Below the pieces are notes generated by a model. It did not search any database. It was given only the letters and a program-made list of their open reading frames with translations, and was not told the origin of the DNA. Source: Roseiarcus sp963764955 (GTDB lineage Bacteria > Pseudomonadota > Alphaproteobacteria > Rhizobiales > Beijerinckiaceae). Taken from it: DNA of 64,000 nt. Within the stretch, counting starts at the first letter, position 1. Each line of letters opens with the position of its first letter. Below, piece after piece: positions 18,503 through 28,587 of this stretch. The stretch lies in contig CAVXVE010000008.1 in assembly GCA_963764955.1 (NCBI GenBank), forward strand, positions 15,092 through 79,091. The letters are read 5' to 3'. The translations under genes were made by a program, and so were the position numbers.

Positions 18503-19734
18503 TGGAACACGCTCTTGCGGATCGAGCCATGCACGCCCCAATTGGCGTCGACGACCTGGGTCACGCCAAAATCGGCGGCGACCGACATGAGCGCGATCGC
18601 CTCGTCCTCGCTGAGCTTGTGGGCCGTCATGAGGAAGCGACGGAGCTTGCGGAACGCGTCGCGCATCGCCCGATCGACGCTCGAATGCTGCGCGATCGTC
18701 GTCTGGGCGTCCGCGCCGAGGCTCGCGAGATAGTTCGGATAGGTGAAACCGTAGACGGACCATTGCCGGTCCGTCTCCAGCATCGGATGGTCGAGCCCTT
18801 CGAGGGGGGTGCCGGCGAGCGCGTTCTTCTTGTGCAGATGAAACTCGAAGTCGCCGGTCAGCGACGTCTCGATCGCCGTGCCGCCGAGTTCGCTGTCGCC
18901 CTGGGCGGCGTGGGGATCGCCGACCGAAAAGAAGGCGCCGGCGACCGCGACCGGGTAATACATCGTCGCGCCCCTGCCGATGCGCCAGTCGTCGATGTTG
19001 CCGCCGGTGTAGGACGGCGGGACCGAACTGACGAAATCCGCTTCCGACGGCGCAAGCCCCATCGTGCCGAAATGGAGGCGCGCGGGCACGCGCACATTGG
19101 CGAGCACGTTCTCGCGCCGCTTGACGAGGCTATGGTCGACCCGGACGCCTGGATAGTCGATCGTGGAATGGACAACGCCGTCAGGGTCGGTCTGCGGGCG
19201 CCAGACGTAATTGTAGACGGCCTTGGCGTAAGGCTCGCCCGACGTGTCGAGCTCGAAGATGGTGATGACCTCGCGCGGGCGCGGCTCCTCGATCAGGTCG
19301 TGATAGTGGAAGCCCCATGACGCCGCGGCGTTGGAGCCGAAGCAGCGCCCCGCGTAGCAGGCGCTGCAGCTCGGTCTCGGCCGCACGTCGAGGACGCGAA
19401 CCTCGAGAATGTCGCCGGGCTCGGCCCCCTCGATCGCGACCGGGCCGGTGAGGAGATGCACGCCGAGCCCTTCGCCGGGCCCGAACTTGAGCTTGCCTTC
19501 GGTCGGCCCGGCGCCGCGGCGCCGGATCGTCTTCTCGTCCTTAGTCCAGTGGAAGATCGCCTCGGCCGCGGGATCGTCCTTGATCATGCGCTCGTAATCG
19601 TCGTTGGCGTGGTGGGTCAGCGTCTCGATCGTCGCCCGGTCGCCTGGCTTCAGGGTCAGAGCCGGTTTGACGACCTTGCTGAAATAGCCCCAGTGCACGG
19701 TCGCGGGCGAAACCGGGAGCTTATGGTGATTCAT
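18493..19734 (-). CDS. acetamidase/formamidase family protein (copy 2)
   Basis: FmdA/AmdA-family hydrolase, 413 residues, close to the usual length of about 410. It starts MNHHKLPVSPATVHWGYF and shares the same blocks as copy 1 (GPVAIEGAEPGDILEVRV, HFGTMGLAPSEADF, SVGDPHAAQGDSELGGTAIE, GVTQVVDANWGVHGS). It has an extra Cys cluster (SCSACYAGRCFG, about 133-144) where copy 1 reads RSPGYEGRSFG. Divergence between copies suggests an old duplication with different amide specificity. It is first in the run acetamidase-AraC-acetamidase-RidA, about 80 bp after the ABC operon on the same strand. Confidence 0.9.
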   Translation of the reverse strand: MNHHKLPVSPATVHWGYFSKVVKPALTLKPGDRATIETLTHHANDDYERMIKDDPAAEAIFHWTKDEKTIRRRGAGPTEGKLKFGPGEGLGVHLLTGPVAIEGAEPGDILEVRVLDVRPRPSCSACYAGRCFGSNAAASWGFHYHDLIEEPRPREVITIFELDTSGEPYAKAVYNYVWRPQTDPDGVVHSTIDYPGVRVDHSLVKRRENVLANVRVPARLHFGTMGLAPSEADFVSSVPPSYTGGNIDDWRIGRGATMYYPVAVAGAFFSVGDPHAAQGDSELGGTAIETSLTGDFEFHLHKKNALAGTPLEGLDHPMLETDRQWSVYGFTYPNYLASLGADAQTTIAQHSSVDRAMRDAFRKLRRFLMTAHKLSEDEAIALMSVAADFGVTQVVDANWGVHGSIRKSVFQCS

Positions 19735-19814
19735 GTCGGTCTCCGATTGTTTCGCGCGCCTTCATGGGGCTCGCGGGCGGCGCGCCGCCGGCGCCTCATC
19801 CAGGGTCCTGCGCA

Positions 19815-20616
19815 TCATCCGTGCGCGACGCTTTCCTCGGTCATGATTTGAAGGAATTGCGCGGTGCGCGGGTTTTTCGGCCGCGACAACACGACGTCCG
19901 CCCGCCCTTCCTCGACGATCGAGCCGTCGGCCAGAAACACCGCGCGGTCGGCGACCTCCTTGGCGAAACTGATCTGATGGGTCGAAATCATCATGGTGAG
20001 GCCGTCCTCCACCGCGAGCCGGCGGATGACGTCCAAGACTTCGCTCACGAGTTCGGGGTCGAGCGCCGAGGTCGGCTCGTCGAGCAGGAAAATCGTCGGA
20101 TTGGGAGCGAGCGCGCGCGCGATCGCCACGCGCTGCTGCTGGCCGCCCGACATGTGGCGCGGCAGCGCGTCGGCGCGATCCGATAGCCCGACCCGATCGA
20201 GCAGCTCCTGCGCCCGGCGGTCGGCGTCGGTGTGCGAGAGCCCATGCACCCAGCGCAGCGGTCCGGCGATGTTCTGCTTGGCGGTCAGATGGCCGAACAG
20301 GTTGAAATTCTGAAACACCATGCCGACGCCGACCGTCGCCCGCTCGTTGGCGATCGCGCGCGCCGACAGCGGCCGGTTGTGAGCGTCGAAGCCGATCTCC
20401 CGGCCCGTCACCTTGATCGCGCCGCTGTCCCAGGATTCGAGATGATTGATGCAGCGCAGAAGGGTGCTCTTGCCTGAGCCGCTCGGCCCCAGAAGCGCGA
20501 CGACTTCGCCGATGCGGACAACGAGATCGATCGAACTCGAGCACGGTTTTGCCGTCGTAGGACTTGTGCAGCGCCTTGATTTCGAGCGCCGGCCGGCTGC
20601 CTGTGAGCGCGGTCAT
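19815..20616 (-). CDS. polar amino-acid-type ABC transporter ATP-binding protein (frameshifted)
   Basis: HisP/GlnQ-type ATPase of about 266 residues after repair: Walker A GPSGSGKST, Q-loop MVFQNFNLFGHLTA, signature MSGGQQQRVAIARAL, Walker B FLLDEPTSALDPE and the ISTHQ switch. The start frame (MTALTGSRPALEIKALHKSYDG) breaks at 20533-20538. Dropping one A from plus-strand GAACTC gives VLESIDLVVRIGEVVAL, exactly the expected strand, and recreates GAGTC on the coding strand. It overlaps the permease stop. With the neighbouring acetamidases, the cargo may be an amide or amino-acid-like nitrogen source. Confidence 0.9.
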
Positions 20617-21440
20617 GCGCTTCTCGCGGTCGATCGGAGAGGCTGGGCTCTCAAGGGCGCAGGCGAGACGGCGGGCGAGGTAGGGGTCGGCGCTTCGAAC
20701 GGCGCCGTCGCCGCGGCCGCGCTCGCCCGCACCGCTTCGAACGGCTGGCGGCGCCAGGGCAGAAGACGGGCGAGCCGCGCCTCAGGCGTCGGCAGGTCGA
20801 GATCGAGCAGAACTTCGACGATCACCTGGATCACGGCGACCGCGCCCGTGAGCACGAGATACATGAGGCCCGAGGCGAAGAAGATCGAGAAGAAATCGAA
20901 ATTCGCGGAGGCGAGCTGCGTGCTGCGCAGCGTGAGTTCCTGCACCGAGACGACGGAGGCGAGCGACGAATTCTTGAGCGCGCTGACCGCCTCGTTGCCG
21001 AGCGCGGGAACCATCGAGCGGACCGCCTGCGGCGCCACGATGCGCAGCATCACCACGGCCGGCGTCATGCCGAGCGCTTGCCCCGCGATGATCTGGCCTC
21101 GATCGACTGCGATGATGTTGCCGCGGATGATCTCGGCGATGAACGGCGCTTCGTTGAGCGCCAGCGCAAGGCCAGCCGCCTCGACCGCGGTCAGCTTTAT
21201 GCCGATCATCGGCAGCGCGTTGTAGCAGAAGATCATCTGCAAGATGAGCGGGGTTCCACGAAAGATGATGGCGTAGGCGCGCGTGATGACGGCCAGGATG
21301 GGAAACCGGCTGAGCTGCATTCCGGCGAGCACGATCCCCATCACCAGGCCGCCGCCGAGGCCAAGAGCGGTGATGAGAAGCGTGTAGAGGATACCGGTCA
21401 GCAGATAGGGCTGGCTGAGATAATGGAAGAAAAGTTCCAT
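20613..21440 (-). CDS. polar amino-acid-type ABC transporter permease
   Basis: HisM/GlnP-type permease of 275 residues. The first ~220 form the usual five-helix domain with the EAA loop ALGMTPAVVMLRIVAPQAVRSMVP and the RGTPLILQMIFCYNALP segment after helix 2. The last ~50 residues are an Ala/Pro-rich cytoplasmic tail not typical of the family. Only one permease is present, so it would act as a homodimer. It sits between the binding-protein gene (67 bp upstream) and the ATPase (4-bp overlap). Confidence 0.9.
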   Translation of the reverse strand: MELFFHYLSQPYLLTGILYTLLITALGLGGGLVMGIVLAGMQLSRFPILAVITRAYAIIFRGTPLILQMIFCYNALPMIGIKLTAVEAAGLALALNEAPFIAEIIRGNIIAVDRGQIIAGQALGMTPAVVMLRIVAPQAVRSMVPALGNEAVSALKNSSLASVVSVQELTLRSTQLASANFDFFSIFFASGLMYLVLTGAVAVIQVIVEVLLDLDLPTPEARLARLLPWRRQPFEAVRASAAAATAPFEAPTPTSPAVSPAPLRAQPLRSTARSA

Positions 21441-21507
21441 TGACGCTTTCAGCTGCCGTAGCGCCTGGGACGGGCGGCCCTCGGGCGGCGCGCCCGTCCC
21501 AGCAATC

Positions 21508-22425
21508 TTAGTCCGCGAGAACCAGCTTCGGCGCTTCCATCTGATCGACGGGCAGATTCCATTTCTTCATCAGTTCAGCCTGAACCCCGGATTTCTGGAT
21601 CTCGGTGAGCGCGGCGAAGACGGCGTCGCGGAATTCGGTCTTGTTGCGCGGAACCGCGATGCCGACCGAATAGGGAAGCGTCACCGCGGTCGCCTTCTCG
21701 AGCTTGTCGGGATAGGCCTTGACCGCGCCGTCGACCGTGTTCACGTCATTGACATAAGTGTCGGCGCGTCCCGAGAGGATCGCCTGAATGCAATTGGCGT
21801 TGTTGTCGTAAAGCTGGATCTCCGGCGCCGGCTTCCCGGCCGCCTTGCATTTTTCTTCGAGCGCCTGAACGAGAGGCACTTCGACGAAGCCCGTGTTCTC
21901 GGCCGCGGTCGCGCCGCACATCGAGAGGTTGATGCCGTCGATCTTCTTCGGATTGCCCTTGGCGACCAGGACGCCGTCATAGACCTTGAGATAGGTGATG
22001 AAGTCAGCCGCCTTCGCGCGCTGCTTGGTGGCGTAGATATCGGAGATGACGATATCGGCCTGGCCGGCCTCGAGCGTGGTGAGAAGAGCCGCGAAGGTCA
22101 CAGGCTTGTAGGTGAGTTTGAATCCGAGGCAATCGCCGATCGCTTCGCCAAGATCGATGTCGAACCCGACATATTTGCTCGGATCGTCGGGATCGAGCGC
22201 TTCATAGCCCGGCGTATGAGGATTGACGCCGTTGACGAGGGTCTTGCCCTTGAGCGAGGGATATTTCGCCTGAAGCGCGGCGCAGGCCTCCGGCGTCTTG
22301 GCGATCGCTGCATGAGGCGCGAGGATCGCCAGTATGGATCCCGCGATCATCGCGGTCAGCGTCCCTGCGACCATGCTCAGCGATGCTGGACCAGCATCGC
22401 GACGGCGAAACTGAACGATCCTCAT
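21508..22425 (-). CDS. polar amino-acid-type ABC transporter substrate-binding protein
   Basis: Periplasmic type-2 binding protein (family 3), about 305 residues from ATG 22425, which has GGAG 6 nt upstream; an ATG 12 nt further out is possible. A long signal region (MVAGTLTAMIAGSILAIL, cleavage near AAIAKT) precedes the mature chain. Typical blocks are YVGFDIDLGEAIGDCLG, LLTTLEAGQADIVISDIYATKQRAK and GRADTYVNDVNTVDGAV. The four Cys residues could form structural disulphides. It is the first gene of the minus-strand nitrogen-uptake operon. Confidence 0.9.
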   Translation of the reverse strand: MRIVQFRRRDAGPASLSMVAGTLTAMIAGSILAILAPHAAIAKTPEACAALQAKYPSLKGKTLVNGVNPHTPGYEALDPDDPSKYVGFDIDLGEAIGDCLGFKLTYKPVTFAALLTTLEAGQADIVISDIYATKQRAKAADFITYLKVYDGVLVAKGNPKKIDGINLSMCGATAAENTGFVEVPLVQALEEKCKAAGKPAPEIQLYDNNANCIQAILSGRADTYVNDVNTVDGAVKAYPDKLEKATAVTLPYSVGIAVPRNKTEFRDAVFAALTEIQKSGVQAELMKKWNLPVDQMEAPKLVLAD

Positions 22426-22437
22426 GTACAACTCCAT

Positions 22438-22750
22438 GGCTTCGGATGCGGAACATTGAGTTCAGCTCCCAAGCATAGAGTGGGCCTGGCGCAGTCCCGT
22501 TGTCCTCGACCGCACTGATTGTTGTAAAACGATGGGCGGGTCTTCGGGCTCAGATCAATCCTGCCCAGTTTCTAGACAGTGCTCGCTTAAAATCTGTTCG
22601 GTTTCACAATCGAGGAGCAACAAGTCTTCGCTGTCGATGACTGTAGGCGCTTTCGCTAATTTTGAAGCTCCCCAGCGGATCCGCGGCGCCCGATTCCGGG
22701 AGCTTGGAGCATGGCGCGGACGTCTCTGACTTGCGGGAAGCGGGCTTGGC
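22438..22750. other. intergenic region, no gene supported
   Basis: Between the amino-acid binding protein and the end of the membrane-fusion gene. A 65-codon plus-strand frame (22532-22729) has no homology I recognise, no good ribosome-binding site and ordinary composition, so I do not call it. It should contain the promoter of the leftward ABC operon; I see no convincing operator. Confidence 0.5.
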
Positions 22751-24029
22751 TCAGCGTCGTGAGAGGCTGGCGCGGGAGGCCGCCCCTCCCGCCTTATGAT
22801 TGGCCAGGCGCACCGACGCGCCGCTCACCAGCGAATCCGACGGGTTGACGATCACCTCTTCCGCAGTATTGAGGCCGGTCAGCACCTCGACGCGGTCGCC
22901 ATAATCGCGGCCGATGGTGATCGGCGTGAGCTCCGCGACGCCGTTGCGCACCACGGCGACCCGCAGTCCCTCGCTTCGAAACAATAGCGTATTGGCCGGA
23001 ATCACCACCGAATGCGTTCGCTTCTGGAGCGTGAAATGCACGAAGGCGTAGGCGCCGGGCAGCAGCTTGCCGTCGGAATTGTCCACGTCCACCTCGACCA
23101 GCAACGTGCGAGAAGCGGGGTTGATTGCGCCGTCGGTACGCGCCAGCGTGCCGCGGAACGCCTGTCCCGGGAACTCGTCGAACGTAACCGTCGCGGTGTC
23201 GCCGGGGTGGAGATCCGGCGCGTCGGTCTCCGGCGCCGCGACGAAGATGCGCAGCGTCCGGGTCGAGGCCATGTGGAACATCTCCGTGGCCGGGCTGCCC
23301 GCGCCCAGCGTTGATCAGCGCGCCGACGTCGGTGTTGCGTGCGGTGATCACGCCGTCGAACGGCGCGGTCACGCGCTCGAACGCGGTCAACTTCTCCAGG
23401 CGATCCACCTGCGCCTGCGCAACGCGCACGTTGGCGCGCGCGACGTCGACCGCAGCCGTGCTCCCCGCATAGGTCAGCCGGTCCTGGTCGCCCTGCTGTC
23501 GGCTGGTCCAGCCTTGCCGCGCCAGCTCCGAGGTGCGGCCGCTCGTCACTTTGGCGAGGTCCATGTTCGCCTCCGCCTGCGTCACGGCCGCCTGATTCTG
23601 CGCCAGTTGCGCCTGCGCCTCGCGCAACTGCTGGTCGAGCTCCGGCGTCTCAATCTCAGCCAGCACGTCACCGCGTTTCACGTGGGCGCCGATGTCGTAA
23701 TTCCAGCTTTTCACGTAGCCGCTGGCGCGCGCGTAGATCGGCGTGTCGATGAACGCCATCGTCTGGCCCGGCAGCACCAGCATCTGGTCGGGCCCGCCGC
23801 CGACCGGATGCACGACCTCGACGAACGGCGTCGCCGCCGCCGCAGTCTCGGCGTCCAGCGCCGCCTCGGCGACCCCGCGCTCGCGCACCCCGTTGTAAAT
23901 CAGGCCGCCAAGCAGCGCGGCCGCAATCGCCAAACCGACCAGCAACATCCGGCCGGGCCGCGCGGGTCGCGGCGCCGGCTCGTCGGGCGCCGGCCGGGCG
24001 AGATCGTCCGCGCTCGGGTCCTTCAGCAT
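22751..24029 (-). CDS. RND efflux membrane-fusion (periplasmic adaptor) protein (frameshifted)
   Basis: HlyD/AcrA-type adaptor linking the inner-membrane pump to an outer-membrane channel. It has one N-terminal anchor helix (MLLVGLAIAAALLGGLIY), the lipoyl halves (IGAHVKRGDVLAEIETPELDQQL and FERVTAPFDGVITARNTDVG) around a coiled-coil hairpin (about 110-190), then beta-barrel domains (LRIFVAAPETDAPDL; GLRVAVVRNGVAELTPITIG). The frame breaks at 23304-23306: one C too many on the plus strand. Removal gives ALINAGAGSPATEMFHMA. ATG 24029 is 16 bp after the pump stop, so pump and adaptor are co-transcribed. Confidence 0.9.
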
Positions 24030-24045
24030 GCTATGGCAAAGCTCC

Positions 24046-27000
24046 TCACGCGGCGCCGGCTGGGACGCCACGATCCCCTGCCAGCCGAGGCGCGCGCCGC
24101 GCGTGCAGCAGGGAGAAGACGGCCGGAACGAACACCAGCGTCGCGACTGTTGCAAGCATGAGGCCGCCGATCACCGCCCGCCCCAGCGGGGCGTTCTGCT
24201 CGCCGCCCGCGCCGAGACCAAGCGACATCGGGGCCATGCCGATGATCATCGCCAGCGCCGTCATCAGCACGGGCCGGAACCGGGTGAAGCCGGCCTCGAG
24301 CGCGGCGCGGGCCGCGTCGCCGTGCTCGGCCAGCCGCTCGCGGGCGAATGACACCAAAAGGATGCTGTTTGCGGTCGCGACGCCCATGCACATGATGGCG
24401 CCCATGAGCGCAGGCACGCTGAGCGTCGTCCCGGTCAGGAACAGAAACAAGACGATTCCCCCTAACGCCCCGAACAAGGCCGTGATGATGATGAACGGGT
24501 CAAGCCAGGACTGGAAGTTCACAACGATCAGCAGATAGACGAGCAGGATCGAGAAGCCCAGTCCCGCCGCCAGGCTGATATAGGCCCCGCGCATGGTCTC
24601 GAGCTGACCGCGGATGGTCACGAAACTGCCGCGCGGCAGGCGCCCCCGGTTGGCGTCGACAATGCGCGTGATGTCCCGTCCCACCGCGCCGAGATCGCGC
24701 CCCTGCACGTTGGCGTAGACATCGACGACGCGGCGGATGTTGTAGTGGTCCACCGCCGCCATCTCCTGCGAGCGAGAGATCGTAGCGACATCGGCGAGAA
24801 TCGCCCGGCTGCCTGACGAGCCGGTGATCGGGATGTTCCGGATGTCGTGCAGAGACTGGATATCGTATTGAGGCGCCTGCGCCGCGACCTGGTAGTTCAC
24901 CCCGTTCCTCCAGTTGAGGAAGAACATGGGCGTGGTCTGGAAGCTTCCGCTCAGCGTTTCCAGCAGGCTGCCCGCCACGTCGCGCTCGGTCAGCCCGTTT
25001 TGCTCCGCCTTGGTGCGGTCTACGTCGATGTCGAGGTCCGGGTAGTCGAAGCGCTGCTGGATGCGGGCATCCACCACCCCCGGCACTTGACGCACCTCAT
25101 CGAGAATCTGGTCGGCGACGACGCGGTTGTCGCGCACGTCGGCGCCGTCAATCTGGATGTCGATCGGCGAGGGCATGCCAAAATTCAGGATCTGGGTGAT
25201 CATGTCGGCAGGCAGCGAATAGAACGTCACGCCGGGGAACTCCTGCGCGACCATGCGGCGGATCGCCGCGAGGTATCTGGCGGTCGGGTGGTGATCGGGC
25301 TTGAGCGACACCATGATGTCCGCGTCCGCCGCGCCAATCACGCCGGTCGCGGTGTGAGTGAGGTTCATGCCGCTGTACGGCAAGCCTATATTGTCGACGA
25401 TCGTGTCCAGTTCGCGCGCAGGTATGACCCGCCGCATGGCGGCCTCGACCTGGTCGGCGAGGCGAGCGGTCTCCTCTATGCGGGTGCCGGTCTTGGCGCG
25501 CATGTGAAGGATGAACTGACCGCTGTCGGTGTTGGGGAAGAAGTCCTGCCCGAGCCAGGGCGCGAGCGCGAAGAGCGCCAGGCAGAATGCGAGAAAGGCC
25601 GGAATGAAAAGGAGTTCGACGGCGCACGAGCAGCGCGAGCAGATCGCGATAGGCGTATCGCGTCCGCTCGAAGCCGCGCTCGAAGCGGCGTTGGAACATC
25701 GCCAGCGGATTGCGCGTGGGCGCCGAGGCGTGCCCCTTGTGGCGCAGCAGATACATCGCCATCGTCGGAACCAGCGTGCGCGACAGGAAGTAGGAGGCGA
25801 GCATCGCGAACACCACCGCTTCCGCAAGCGGCATGAAGAGATAGCGCGCCACGCCCTGCAGCAGGAACATCGGCACGAACACGATGCAGATGCACAGCGT
25901 CGATACGAGCGCCGGCACCGCGATCTGGGAGGCGCCGTTGACGATCGCTTCGCGTAGCGGCTGCCCGTCCTCGAGGTAGCGCTCCATGTTCTCGATCGTC
26001 ACGGTCGCATCGTCGACCAGGATGCCGACGGCGAGCGCGAGGCCGCCGAGCGTCATGAGGTTGATCGTCTCGCCCAGCGCGCTAAGCGCCATCACTGAGG
26101 TCAGGATCGACAGCGGTATCGACACCGCAATGATCAAGGTGCTGCGCCAGCTGCCGAGGAACAAGAGGATCATCAGCGCGGTCAGGCACGCCGCGATCAC
26201 CGCCTCGCGCACCACGTCGGCGATCGCCGCCTTGACGAAGATCGACTGGTCGGCGAGCGGCCTGACGTGGAGTTGCGGCGGCATCGTCTGCTCCACCCGC
26301 GGCAACAGCGCGCGGATATCGTCGACCACGTCGATCGTCGAGGCGGCGCCGGCCTTCAGGATGGTCACCAGCACGCCGCGCTTGCCGTCCATACGCACGA
26401 TGTTGGTCTGCGGCGCAAACCCGTCGTTGACCGTGGCGACGTCACGCAGATAGATCGTCGCGTTGCCGACCGTGCGGATGGGCAGGTCGTTGAGCTGTTC
26501 GATCGTGCGCGGCGCCGCGTTGGTGCGCACGTCGTATTCGAACTCCGAGATCTTCGCCGTGCCGGACGGCAGCACCAGATCCTGTGCGTTCACTGCGTTC
26601 AGGACATCGGTCGGCGACAACCCCTTCGCCTGCAGCCGCGCCGGATCGAAGGCGATCGTGACCTGCCGCTGCTTGCCGCCATATGGATAGGGGACCGTGG
26701 CGCCCGGCACGGTGACCAGTTGCGTGCGCAAGAAGTTGAGGCCAAGGTCGTTGAGTTGCTGCTCGGAGAGGTTGTCGCCGGATAGCCCAAGTTGGAGGAT
26801 TGGCACGTTGGAGGCGCTGTAGTTCAGGATTTCCGGGGGCTCGGTCCCCGGCGGCGTCTGCCGCAGCAGCAATTGCGAGGCGGCCGTCACCTGCGCGTTC
26901 GCGGTATCGAGGCTGGCGCCCGGTTGGAGAAAGATCTTGACCAGGGCAATGCCGTTATAGGTGGTCGAACTCGATGTGCTGGATGTTGTCGACCAGCGTC

Positions 27001-27215
27001 GTCAGCGACCGTTCGTAGGCGGAGGTCAGCCGCCCCTCCATCTCTTCGGCATTGAGGCCGGTATAGGTCCACACCACCGCGACCACGGGAATGTTGATGT
27101 TCGGAAAGATGTCCGTCGGCGTGCGCAGGATCACCAGCGGGCTGACAATCAGGATCAGCAGCGCCAACACCACAAAGGTGTAGGGTCGATCGAGTGCGAT
27201 TCGGACGATCCACAT
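24046..27215 (-). CDS. RND family efflux transporter permease (frameshifted twice)
   Basis: Proton-driven HAE/HME-type pump of about 1056 residues after repair: twelve membrane helices and two large periplasmic loops. Signatures are PTDIFPNINIPVVAVVWTYTG, the TM4 proton-relay Asp pair in LVDDATVTIEN, and the TM11 end MSLGLGAGGEQNAPLGRAVIGG. Breaks: GAACTC at 26967-26972 should be GACTC, giving HIESTTYNGIALVK; GAGTTC at 25612-25617 is best read as GAGTC, giving RRRLLFIPAF. Both would be GANTC sites. No outer-membrane channel gene is in the window. The substrate class is uncertain; this branch often exports organic compounds. Confidence 0.9.
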
Positions 27216-27614
27216 ACGTGGCCAATTTCCTAGCGGTTAGACGCTGGATCCGGGCGGCCCCGTGATCCAGTCAGCGGCCCGAAGCGGGCAATAATCTCCG
27301 ATGCGCTTCGGATGTGTCCTCCTAGCGGCGCCGCCGCATTGGCGCCTGCCGCGGCGTATTGGCGCAAGCCTGTTGCACTTTCTTGGACTAGGCAAGGTCG
27401 CGAAGCGAATCAACACATTGGGAAGCGCGGACCCTGGTCTCCGGAGTGGCGAAGGAGTGGCGATTTGGCGCCCCTTGTCGTGCTCAACGGCGAATTGCGC
27501 TATCCAGGACGCTCAAGCCTATGACTGGTCCTACCGCGGGAGCTGAGAGGGGCCTCCGGCGAGGCCGTCCCCGATCTCGACAAGGGAGGCTTCATACACG
27601 TCGCGCGGCGATCG
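27216..27614. other. intergenic region, no gene supported
   Basis: About 400 bp between the start of the RND gene and the end of the SDR gene, both on the minus strand. Short frames here overlap each other in several phases and show no family motif. It must contain the pump promoter, but no operator symmetry stands out and no regulator gene is adjacent. Confidence 0.5.
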
Positions 27615-28535
27615 TCAGCGGGCCTCGGCTGACAGTCGCCCAACACCGGGGGCGTATTTTCGCCAGTTGTGCTCCTCGCGGAAGCCCAACAGCTCGCGCG
27701 CCTTTCGGTTGGACATCGGCGCTTCAAAGCTCCCCAATTCGCGCCTTCGCGGCGTGTGCGGCGCGTGCTTCGCCAGGAACGACATCGTGGGGTCGTTTGC
27801 GATGATCTCGTCGTTTGCGGCGTTAAAAACCTGGAAACCGAGACCATCCTTCTCAAGGCAGAGATCGACGATCTGAGCGAGGTCGCGGACGTCGATATAG
27901 CTCCACGCGTCGCGCTTGCGGGCGAGCGGCTGGGCGAGCGCCGCCGGGAACCGCTGATAGTCAGCAGGTTCGATCACCACGCCGATCCGAAGGGCGTAGA
28001 TGTCGGCGCCGGTGCGAGAAGCGAACGATCGAGCGATCTTTTCGCCCACCAGCTTCGAGAGGCCGTAGCTGTCGGTCGGATCGACGTCGTAGTCCTCGTC
28101 GACGGGAAAACTGGTGTAATCCCGGTCGCCCTCCGCAAAGCAGACGCCATAGGCCGTGATGCTCGAGGCGATGACGACCTTGCGTACGCCAAGCTTTATC
28201 GCCGCTTCAATCACGTTGTAGGTCGACAGCACATTGGCGGCGAACATGGCGTTGTCGGGCCGCATCAGGATACGTGGGATAGCCGCGAAATGAACGACCG
28301 CGTCGAGAGGCGCTGGGCCTCCGCCTCTTCTGAGGTCGTCAAAACCGAAGTGCATCGAGAGGGCGTCGAAAGTTTCCCCGCTGTCGGCGAGATCGACGAG
28401 AACCGTGTTGACTCCCGGCGCATCGAGCGGCTTCAGGTCAAGGTTCAACACCTTGTGGCCGCGTTCGATGAGATAGGGAACGACCGTCCGGCCTATCTTT
28501 CCGCTGCCGCCTGTGAACGCGATGCGCTTGCCCAT
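27615..28535 (-). CDS. NAD(P)-dependent oxidoreductase, extended SDR (uronate-dehydrogenase-like)
   Basis: Extended short-chain dehydrogenase of 306 residues from ATG 28535. The nucleotide-binding motif GGSGKIG is at 8-14, the active-site Ser lies in ASSITAYG and the YxxxK in YGLSKLVGE; VVHFAAIPR is typical of the epimerase/uronate-dehydrogenase branch. In this setting (two enolase-superfamily dehydratases, aldolase, sugar-acid transporters), oxidation of an aldose or uronate to the lactone is the natural reading, but an epimerase is possible. It follows the first dehydratase gene on the same strand after 52 bp. Confidence 0.85.
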   Translation of the reverse strand: MGKRIAFTGGSGKIGRTVVPYLIERGHKVLNLDLKPLDAPGVNTVLVDLADSGETFDALSMHFGFDDLRRGGGPAPLDAVVHFAAIPRILMRPDNAMFAANVLSTYNVIEAAIKLGVRKVVIASSITAYGVCFAEGDRDYTSFPVDEDYDVDPTDSYGLSKLVGEKIARSFASRTGADIYALRIGVVIEPADYQRFPAALAQPLARKRDAWSYIDVRDLAQIVDLCLEKDGLGFQVFNAANDEIIANDPTMSFLAKHAPHTPRRRELGSFEAPMSNRKARELLGFREEHNWRKYAPGVGRLSAEAR

Positions 28536-28587
28536 GAACGCTCTCAGCCTCCCTTCAACCTTGCTCGATCTGGCCCCCAAGTCGGCG

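Noticed and set aside
22532..22729. 65-codon plus-strand frame between the amino-acid ABC and RND genes
   Set aside because: No ribosome-binding site, no recognisable motif, ordinary spacer composition.
1..27215. Reading the broken ABC, adaptor and pump genes as true pseudogenes
   Set aside because: Each has one single-base break, no other decay, and conserved residues continue on both sides; several breaks share one sequence context, so sequencing error is simpler.
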